Source: a virus
Strand: one strand, 5' to 3'
Length of the DNA: 28,373 nucleotides
Virus record (IMG/VR): IMGVR_UViG_3300025127_000193
Span: 1-28,373 of that record
Shown here in pieces: positions 21,625 to 26,468 of this stretch (position 1 is the first letter of the stretch; each line of letters starts with the position of its first letter). The position numbers were made by a program, and so were the translations under genes. The notes beneath the pieces are model-generated. The model made no database searches, was not told the DNA's origin, and was given only the letters and a program-made list of their open reading frames with translations.

Positions 21625-21657
21625 ATAAAAAATCCTGACGTTTTTAGCATCAGGATT
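21625..21657 (-). terminator. Rho-independent terminator of the DUF932-like operon
   Basis: On the minus strand AATCCTGA / TCAGGATT (21650-21657 and 21631-21638 in plus coordinates) with an 11-nt loop is followed by a run of six Ts. It sits 19 nt past the stop of the 21676-21963 gene. Confidence 0.85.
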
Positions 21658-21675
21658 AATAAATTTTAATTTCTG

Positions 21676-21963
21676 TTAGACAGTTTCTAATTTTTCAATA
21701 CTGGTAAATGAGCATGCCATATTAGACATTGCTAATGAGAGAAAATTTGAATCAGGACGATAATAAAAATAATACTTACATGAATGTCTACAAACCGATC
21801 CATCTTTATTAAGTTGATGTAATGTTAATTTCTCAACATTGTACTTTTTTGAATGGGATCTTCTACCAACTGAAAGTAATTTTTCACGTTTACCGATTAG
21901 GGCATCTGTGAGAGATACCCTTATTAAATCGTTATTTTTAAGTGTTTTGAATGTTTCTATCAT
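21676..21963 (-). CDS. Hypothetical protein (95 residues)
   Basis: I choose the ATG at 21963 because AAGGAG lies 10 nt upstream (right after the stop of the DUF932-like gene, TAAGGAG). An earlier ATG at 22002 would overlap that gene by 25 nt without a Shine-Dalgarno. The protein starts IETFKTLKNNDLIRVSLTDALIGKREKLLSVGRRSHSKKY and ends with CSFTSIEKLETV; three cysteines and several histidines (CRHSCKYYF around residues 58-66) stand out. Not recognised. It is co-transcribed with the DUF932-like gene and closed by a terminator. Confidence 0.68.
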   Translation of the reverse strand: MIETFKTLKNNDLIRVSLTDALIGKREKLLSVGRRSHSKKYNVEKLTLHQLNKDGSVCRHSCKYYFYYRPDSNFLSLAMSNMACSFTSIEKLETV

Positions 21964-21977
21964 TTTGAATAATCTCC

Positions 21978-23045
21978 TTAAACTGTAGTTAGTCTTAAAC
22001 ATTCTTTTCTGGCTTTTTGTATTCTCTCAGCACATCTACCCCTTATAAGACTTTCAAAACGTATTCTTGCTGATTCGGTAGAATCTATCCTACTTGACTC
22101 TGAATGAGTCTCATATTCGGTTATAGCGTTAAATGCATTAAACAGATTAGGTTGATTCCCATTAGCTTCGATTTTAAAGTTTCTTTTTACATCGACCCAT
22201 TCTTTATTAATATCTTTAAATTCTTTATTTCTTTTTTCTTTAGTATCTTTATCTGTTATCTGACCGATTAACTTATCTTGGAAGCTATGCAAGAATAAAT
22301 CCTTTAATAATTCATCACTGCATTTAGTATTCTTCATTGCTTTAAATTCTTCAATAGAATTTGCTAGATCAGCACGTTGAAATTTCAACCACGCTGGTAG
22401 ATTCTGAAGATACTGGTTAACACCTTTTGAATGTTTGAACACCATCTTATTTTTAGAATTTTGTATAGATCCCATCTGATTGAAGCACCATAGTCTTACA
22501 TCTGATTGAATAACTTTAAAGCTATACGATCCATCCATTGAGTTAACAAAAATCATTCTTCGGCGGATAGCATCTCCAGTAGAAACTTCCATATCAGAAT
22601 TTTTTATTGCACATATAATGAATACTCTTGCAGTGTTATTCATTGGGATAATATGCTCTACTTCTAAAAAATTTAAGTTTGGTTGGATAGCATCCAAAAT
22701 AACATCATGCTTTACTAACTCATAAGTGTTAGATACTGTAGATAAGACTTTCCCTAACCTATTAGAAAAAACTGCTTTAGTATTAGGACACTCATAAGAA
22801 ACATCATCTACTTTTGTAAATGTTGGTTTAAGTTCGGGATCATTCAAAACATTAGTTTTAAATAAAATAGTCTCTAAATCATCATTCTTATTAAATGCTG
22901 TAGAGATTTGATCTTCATTCCCTTTACGTTGATAACCTAGATTCGTTCTAGTGAAGTTTTCGTTTCGATAGTGACTATCCACTCTTAAATCTGTTTCTGT
23001 AAATGAAACAAGAGAATCAATTTTGTTTGAGTTGTAATTTTTCAT
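21978..23045 (-). CDS. DUF932-like protein (phage/plasmid family)
   Basis: 355 residues, ATG at 23045. The central section (about 97-200) matches the DUF932 pattern: GKVLSTVSNTYELVKHDVILDAIQPNL, then a strand region ending MEVSTGDAIRRRMIFVNSMDGSYSFKV and ..VRLWCFNQM. Family members often show v...Y..v.n.e....., Gd..... and N.hDGs elements, with RI.C.N. later. Their role in phages and plasmids is not known. It is driven by its own promoter and ends 15 nt before the next gene. The C-terminal part is helical and charged. Confidence in family is fair; function is open. Confidence 0.75.
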   Translation of the reverse strand: MKNYNSNKIDSLVSFTETDLRVDSHYRNENFTRTNLGYQRKGNEDQISTAFNKNDDLETILFKTNVLNDPELKPTFTKVDDVSYECPNTKAVFSNRLGKVLSTVSNTYELVKHDVILDAIQPNLNFLEVEHIIPMNNTARVFIICAIKNSDMEVSTGDAIRRRMIFVNSMDGSYSFKVIQSDVRLWCFNQMGSIQNSKNKMVFKHSKGVNQYLQNLPAWLKFQRADLANSIEEFKAMKNTKCSDELLKDLFLHSFQDKLIGQITDKDTKEKRNKEFKDINKEWVDVKRNFKIEANGNQPNLFNAFNAITEYETHSESSRIDSTESARIRFESLIRGRCAERIQKARKECLRLTTV

Positions 23046-23075
23046 GGGTGTTGTAAAAATTAGATTACATTTAAA

Positions 23076-23104
23076 ATACTACATTAATCTGTATTAGATA
23101 GCAA
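23076..23104 (-). promoter_or_regulatory. Promoter of the DUF932-like operon
   Basis: Minus strand TTGCTA (23104-23099), 17 nt, TAGTAT (23081-23076); transcription start near 23069, 24 nt before the ATG. It lies immediately after the stop of the 62-residue gene. Confidence 0.65.
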
Positions 23105-23105
23105 C

Positions 23106-23294
23106 CTATTTTTTCATTTCTATATTAATTAATATTTTATCAATTAATCTATCTGCTCTATAACATAGATTCTCAGAAAATTGATTATTATAATTATTTG
23201 ATATTTTTTGAAGAATAATTAAAATAAAAAATAAATCCTGTATAGGTATAGAAACATGACTATGCCTAAAAAATTTATGAATGTGGGAGGACAT
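23106..23294 (-). CDS. Possible small protein (62 residues)
   Basis: ATG at 23294, stop just before the DUF932 promoter. Begins SSHIHKFFRHSHVSIPIQDLFFILIILQKI, with a short hydrophobic stretch (LFFILIIL) that could be membrane-associated, then NNYNNQFSENLCYRADRLIDKILI. Low complexity and AT-rich; no Shine-Dalgarno. The neat fit between the control region and the next promoter speaks for it. I do not recognise it. Confidence 0.42.
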   Translation of the reverse strand: MSSHIHKFFRHSHVSIPIQDLFFILIILQKISNNYNNQFSENLCYRADRLIDKILINIEMKK

Positions 23295-23413
23295 AATGAA
23301 TGAAAAATAATGAATGAACGATCCAACATTACCTAGTCAGCTATGAATGTCAAATTCTGAGAATTATCACTGAGAATAATGAATGAGAATTTTAATAAGT
23401 TGCATTATGAATG
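23277..23413 (+). repeat. Repeat-rich control region: ATGAATG repeats and 13-nt iterons
   Basis: ATGAATG occurs at 23277, 23296, 23310, 23343, 23379 and 23407. ATAATGAATGAA is repeated exactly at 23293 and 23307 and with one change at 23376. TGAGAAT begins at 23358, 23371 and 23384, exactly 13 nt apart, giving three 13-nt direct units. GAATTTTAATAAGT at 23387-23400 recurs at 20972-20985. The region lies between the 62-residue minus gene and the plus operon promoter. It could bind a repressor or initiator protein; it is not identified. Confidence 0.65.
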
Positions 23414-23428
23414 GAACTAAAGTAATAT
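23400..23428 (+). promoter_or_regulatory. Promoter of the short plus-strand operon
   Basis: TTGCAT (23400-23405), 17 nt, TAATAT (23423-23428); transcript start near 23435, 20 nt before the ATG at 23455. The last iteron adjoins the -35 box. The shared 17-mer with the 19551 promoter is at 23416-23432. Confidence 0.65.
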
Positions 23429-23454
23429 TGTAAGGCACATTAACCACCCTAATT

Positions 23455-23673
23455 ATGGCTGTCGATCCATTAGATCAAAGTAGTGATAGACATTTAACTG
23501 TCACTATGAATGAAATTAAAATCTTAGTCGGTATGATGACTAAGTTGAAAGAACTGTTCCCGATTGAAGGGCATTACTATGTTCATAAAGCTTGCAACAT
23601 CTTTATTAACATATGCAGAAAACAGTTGTCTGAAGAAGATTTAGAAGAATTAAGGGAGAGATATGGAATATAA
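23455..23673 (+). CDS. Small early protein (72 residues)
   Basis: ATG at 23455, first gene after the control region. Sequence AVDPLDQSSDRHLTVTMNEIKILVGMMTKLKELFPIEGHYYV begins with a short polar part, then predicted helices; the C-terminus RKQLSEEDLEELRERYG is highly charged. Overlaps the next gene by 11 nt, with a good Shine-Dalgarno (AGGGAGAG) just before that start. Not recognised. Expected to be expressed early with the five following genes. Confidence 0.7.
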   Translation: MAVDPLDQSSDRHLTVTMNEIKILVGMMTKLKELFPIEGHYYVHKACNIFINICRKQLSEEDLEELRERYGI

Positions 23674-23857
23674 ACAGATGCACCCAGAATTTCCGTTAGA
23701 TAGTGCGTGGAACGATCCAGATAAAAGACATGATTTTATTGGACAAGTTTCTGATCTAGCTTTTGGTGATGATACTATCCAACGTGGTTTCACTATGGAA
23801 GAAGTTATTGCCAGATTAAAACTTTACTGCCAATTATCTATTGATGAGTATGACTAA
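23663..23857 (+). CDS. Small early protein (64 residues)
   Basis: ATG at 23663 preceded by AGGGAGAG. Sequence EYKQMHPEFPLDSAWNDPDKRHDFIGQVSDLAFGDDTIQRGFTMEEVIARLKLYC is mostly helical and acidic, without a known motif. Its stop (TAA 23855-23857) overlaps the possible starts of the next gene. Unrecognised. Confidence 0.7.
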   Translation: MEYKQMHPEFPLDSAWNDPDKRHDFIGQVSDLAFGDDTIQRGFTMEEVIARLKLYCQLSIDEYD

Positions 23858-24197
23858 AGAAGAAGCTGAAAACTTTATCTATAAATGTCTGGTAGATAAC
23901 GAAGAAAAAACCGATCCAAAGGATAAATTAACTCGTTTGGATATTTGTGATATATTGCACACTGATTTTCAAATTCCTAAGTCTACGGCATATAGATACT
24001 ATAAGGACTCCTTTAATCTTTATAAATGGGAGCAGGCTAAACCCGATCCAGATAAAAAGATTAAAGATAATAAAGATGCCATACTAGATAGTGTGTTAGA
24101 CGAAGCTGAAAGTTTATTAGCTGAAGGCAGGTCTACAGAATATTTTAAAGGTATCGAACTATATTCAAGATTACTAAAGAGGTTTAACAAAGTATGA
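23850..24197 (+). CDS. Putative HTH DNA-binding protein (115 residues)
   Basis: I choose ATG 23850, which overlaps the previous stop by 8 nt; ATG 23844 and TTG 23841 are possible. The segment at about residues 30-55, LDICDILHTDFQIPKSTAYRYYKDSFNLYKWEQ, reads as a helix-turn-helix with SIPKSTAYRYY-like recognition helix. The C-terminal half is charged and helical (DSVLDEAESLLAEGRSTEYFKGIELYSRLLKRF). It may regulate this operon or bind the iterons upstream; this is inference. ATGA overlap with the next gene at 24194. Confidence 0.65.
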   Translation: MTKEEAENFIYKCLVDNEEKTDPKDKLTRLDICDILHTDFQIPKSTAYRYYKDSFNLYKWEQAKPDPDKKIKDNKDAILDSVLDEAESLLAEGRSTEYFKGIELYSRLLKRFNKV

Positions 24198-24343
24198 TTT
24201 TACACGGTACACCGTGCGATTCATTTATGCACGAACATCAATCTGCGTTGGATAGCCAGCGTGAAGATGATGCGATCCAATATCTACAGGATACTGGGGT
24301 TTACCCCGATACTGATGATAGGGAGGAAGAAAATTATGAGTAA
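24194..24343 (+). CDS. Small early protein (49 residues)
   Basis: ATG 24194 overlaps the previous stop (ATGA); TAA 24341-24343. Sequence ILHGTPCDSFMHEHQSALDSQREDDAIQYLQDTG, then acidic (DTDDREEENYE). The last codons overlap the Shine-Dalgarno and start of the next gene. Not recognised. Acidic small early proteins can bind host factors, but nothing shows that here. Confidence 0.65.
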   Translation: MILHGTPCDSFMHEHQSALDSQREDDAIQYLQDTGVYPDTDDREEENYE

Positions 24344-24494
24344 CCAGCAAAACACTGAACTTCTTGAAAATTTATTTGAAGAAGAGAAAGCATCCCTAAT
24401 TAAAAAAGGGATGCACTTAATTTTTTCTACTGAAGAAATTGAAAATTGTGCTGCTAAGATAGCACGTTCCAAGTTTGAGGATTTATTGCAATGA
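24336..24494 (+). CDS. Small early protein (52 residues)
   Basis: ATG 24336, with AGGGAGG 10 nt upstream, is clearly better than an upstream ATG at 24261 that would run through the previous gene. Sequence SNQQNTELLENLFEEEKASLIKKGMHLIFSTEEIENCAAKIARSKFEDLL is helical, alternating charged and hydrophobic. No motif recognised. ATGA overlap with the following gene. Confidence 0.65.
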   Translation: MSNQQNTELLENLFEEEKASLIKKGMHLIFSTEEIENCAAKIARSKFEDLLQ

Positions 24495-24712
24495 TTAAAA
24501 AAGTTTTAGTAACTCTGTTAGTTACAGTGGACACTGAAGACGAAGAAATTTGTCCTACTGGCGATCCACTATCTGAGAATGTTGTTATCAACGCACTAGA
24601 TGACGGGTTCTTTACTGATCCTGTAGAAGAAATTATTACCTCGCATTTATCAGATTACGTTGACCATACAAAACGCGTTCAAATGAGAATAGACGATTTA
24701 TACAACGGCTAA
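24491..24712 (+). CDS. Small acidic protein (73 residues)
   Basis: ATG 24491 overlaps the preceding TGA (ATGA). Sequence begins IKKVLVTLLVTVDTEDEEICPTGDPLSENVVINAL, a strand-rich start, followed by acidic helices (VEEIITSHLSDYVDHTKRVQMRIDDLY). It converges with the nuclease gene and overlaps its 3-prime end by 15 nt. Not recognised. Confidence 0.65.
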   Translation: MIKKVLVTLLVTVDTEDEEICPTGDPLSENVVINALDDGFFTDPVEEIITSHLSDYVDHTKRVQMRIDDLYNG

Positions 24713-25540
24713 TTCTTTAAGGTTTTTGTGGTAGCGATCCACTCTATCTAAAAATATACTCTCTGATCCTCGCAATTCTAAATTGTTGAGGATTTTTATT
24801 TGAGGTTTTCCGCTTCTGCGAGCTACCACAACTGCACCGTATTTTGGTTTTATGCCTGTGAGATGCTGTAGACCTAGACTATACGCTCCAAGTTGATGAC
24901 AGAATTGTTCGATCATATCATCAGACCTTACTTCTTTAGCTGTTTTCCAGTCAACTATGAATGGCCCGTCTCCATCAATATCTAATAGAGCGTCTGCTGT
25001 ACCAGCAAATCCGTAGCCTGGTTTGTACACGGAGAACTCAACTGCATGAATGGCCGTTACACGATCCAGTATGAATGATCGTAAACCTCTGGCGTAGCCT
25101 GACGCACTCCAGCTAACACGCGGTGCGGATTCAACTGCTTTTTGTAGACCCCATTGAGTGACTTTTTTCGGACAGCGTTCCAGTCCATCCGATCCAGTCC
25201 TCCATAGGCCTCTTTTGTTTGAGTTTTGCCTTGCAAATTTTGCTGCAAGTTTGAGAATAAATTCTGCGTGACTGTGTGCGAGCTTGCCTCTTTCGCAAGC
25301 AATATCACGCTCCACAATAGAATCGGACCTTTTAAGCCAATTTTCAAGGGCATCTTTTGTATGTTGGGGTGCGGTTTCTTTTAATATGTGTGTAACTGAG
25401 TGATATATGTTGTCTTCATCATCGCGGTAGACTCTGTACGGTCCACTATTATCTTGAATTAGGTTCCATGTTCTGAGTGATGCTAGGGCATTTTGTTTGT
25501 CTAGCGTTCCCATGAATGGATAATAAATACACGTTCCCAT
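24698..25540 (-). CDS. PD-(D/E)XK exonuclease, RecB/Cas4-like
   Basis: 280 residues. The nuclease pattern is complete: an early ACERGKLAHSHAE (His89, Glu93), VEF (Glu168), the catalytic GFAGTADALLDIDGDGPFIVDWKTAK with Asp183, Asp197 and Lys199 (D-x-K), and HQLGAY with Gln216 and Tyr220. Such nucleases process DNA ends for recombination, replication or packaging. The start is uncertain: ATG at 25540 and another at 25513, both beginning ATGGGAACG, a curious duplication. It lies next to SSB, consistent with a recombination module, and converges on the plus-strand operon (15-nt overlap). Confidence 0.88.
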   Translation of the reverse strand: MGTCIYYPFMGTLDKQNALASLRTWNLIQDNSGPYRVYRDDEDNIYHSVTHILKETAPQHTKDALENWLKRSDSIVERDIACERGKLAHSHAEFILKLAAKFARQNSNKRGLWRTGSDGLERCPKKVTQWGLQKAVESAPRVSWSASGYARGLRSFILDRVTAIHAVEFSVYKPGYGFAGTADALLDIDGDGPFIVDWKTAKEVRSDDMIEQFCHQLGAYSLGLQHLTGIKPKYGAVVVARRSGKPQIKILNNLELRGSESIFLDRVDRYHKNLKELAVV

Positions 25541-25554
25541 AATTAATATACAGC

Positions 25555-25584
25555 AAAATAAAAGAGAGTCAAGGTAGACTCCCT
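25555..25584 (-). terminator. Rho-independent terminator after the 43-residue gene
   Basis: The minus strand folds as AGGGAGUC (25584-25577) with GACUCUCU (25570-25563), loop UACCUU, with one G-U pair, followed by TTTATTTT. It ends the SSB message and separates it from the nuclease. Confidence 0.75.
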
Positions 25585-25588
25585 GTGT

Positions 25589-25720
25589 TTAAAAGATATG
25601 GGTGCATAACTGCTGTACCTTATTACACGCAGATTTGTTCCACCTTACGATGTCACCGCCTTCACAGAATAAATACAGATCGCACTGTTGATCAGGCAGA
25701 CTCTCCGTAACTGCACCCAT
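25589..25720 (-). CDS. Possible 43-residue cysteine-rich protein
   Basis: ATG at 25720-25718, TAA at 25591-25589. The translation begins MGAVTESLPDQQCDLYLFCEGGDIVRWNK and ends CNKVQQLCTHIF; four cysteines in 43 residues. It starts 9 nt after the SSB stop and 6 nt before the terminator stem. The start region ATGGGTGCA is the reverse complement of TGCACCCAT at its own 3-prime end, so the mRNA could fold with the start codon blocked. No Shine-Dalgarno is evident. Real gene plausible but not certain. Confidence 0.5.
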   Translation of the reverse strand: MGAVTESLPDQQCDLYLFCEGGDIVRWNKSACNKVQQLCTHIF

Positions 25721-25729
25721 GAATGGGGA

Positions 25730-26323
25730 TTATTCTTCTTCTTTAAAGGGATTACCACCTTTAAGAAGTCGTTCGAGATCGAACTCTTTTTCTGCTTCCC
25801 ATGCTTCATCTACAGCTTTAGCCATAGCTTTTTTCAGTGGGGCAGCTTGCACAGTGTACTTTGTATCTGTACCTTGTCCTTCACGAGATAAGTAGAAGTC
25901 ACATTCAGTCATATCTTCGTAATCTTCTAACTGACTGATTACGTCAAACTGTTGAGTGATTGTTTTTTGGGTCCAAGAAAATACCTGTACACGTTCCAAG
26001 TCGTAGTTATATACGGGAACTGCGTGAGCTATCTTGCAAGGCTCGTTAATCTTGCCATCTCTGGAAAGTGATCTAACGTAGTCATCACCAAGTTTTTCTG
26101 TTATATCCTCTGCGGTAGGATCTTCAGCAAAACGGAATGGCTTACGTCTTTCTGGATCGTTAACTTCGTTACCCCATAGTTCGTAGAACATGAAAGGCTC
26201 TTCAGCTAACAATTTGAAACGAACTTTTTGTCCGCTTTTGATACTTGATGGATTCAAGTAATCGTCTTTTGTGCTACTTGAAGATGCAGCATCTTCTCTA
26301 GCAAGTGTTGAAATGAAAGGCAT
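25730..26323 (-). CDS. Single-stranded DNA-binding protein
   Basis: 197 residues, ATG at 26323, 30 nt from the start site of a strong promoter. The central part matches phage-type SSBs with an OB core: SIKSGQKVRFKLLAEEPFMFYELWG, then a HAVPVYNYDLERVQVFSWTQKTITQQ strand section and TECDFYLSREGQGTDTKYTV. The C-terminus is acidic (GGNPFKEEE), the usual partner-binding tail. It coats single strands at replication forks and recruits the replication or recombination proteins; the neighbouring primase-helicase and nuclease fit. No Shine-Dalgarno is evident. Confidence 0.85.
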   Translation of the reverse strand: MPFISTLAREDAASSSSTKDDYLNPSSIKSGQKVRFKLLAEEPFMFYELWGNEVNDPERRKPFRFAEDPTAEDITEKLGDDYVRSLSRDGKINEPCKIAHAVPVYNYDLERVQVFSWTQKTITQQFDVISQLEDYEDMTECDFYLSREGQGTDTKYTVQAAPLKKAMAKAVDEAWEAEKEFDLERLLKGGNPFKEEE

Positions 26324-26360
26324 AATGCGTGTTGGCTATGAAAGCCTGAGTTGCATTACT

Positions 26361-26389
26361 ATTGTAGTACATAGACAAATCATTGTCAA
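26361..26389 (-). promoter_or_regulatory. Near-consensus promoter of SSB
   Basis: Minus strand TTGACA (26389-26384), 17 nt, TACAAT (26366-26361). The -10 is in the box TACTACAATA. It is interleaved with the opposite promoter at 26372-26400. Transcript start near 26354. Confidence 0.85.
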
Positions 26390-26400
26390 TGATATATAAT
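26372..26400 (+). promoter_or_regulatory. Promoter of the primase-helicase gene
   Basis: TAGACA (26372-26377), 17 nt, TATAAT (26395-26400). The transcript would begin near 26407, at the foot of a hairpin. Its -35 lies between the -10 and -35 of the SSB promoter, so the two cannot be used at once. Confidence 0.7.
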
Positions 26401-26404
26401 AAGA

Positions 26405-26436
26405 AAACCCTAAAGGGTGGAGTTCCTTCAGGGTTT
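26405..26436 (+). other. Hairpin at the 5-prime end of the primase-helicase message
   Basis: AAACCCTAAAGG (26405-26416) pairs with CCTTCAGGGTTT (26425-26436) with a single A-C mismatch and an 8-nt loop. No T-run follows on the plus strand. On the minus strand the mismatch becomes G-U and TTTTCTT follows, so it could terminate antisense RNA. Confidence 0.55.
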
Positions 26437-26468
26437 CAACATATAGTCTACAGTAGGTATTGTAACAC

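Larger units (their letters stand above)
23319..25196 (+). repeat. Ten same-orientation CGATCCA heptamers
   Basis: Copies start at 23319, 23463, 23713, 23912, 24044, 24273, 24562, 24735, 25062 and 25190, all in the plus orientation. They occur in noncoding DNA, in plus-strand genes in two frames (VDP, NDP, TDP, PDP, GDP, AIQ) and in the minus-strand nuclease gene. Elsewhere the window has about nine more copies of either orientation. The heptamer holds GATC. Its role is unknown; see findings. Confidence 0.6.

Noticed and set aside
24261-24335. Longer N-terminus for the 52-residue early protein
   Set aside because: It would overlap the 49-residue gene in another frame, and a strong Shine-Dalgarno favours ATG 24336.
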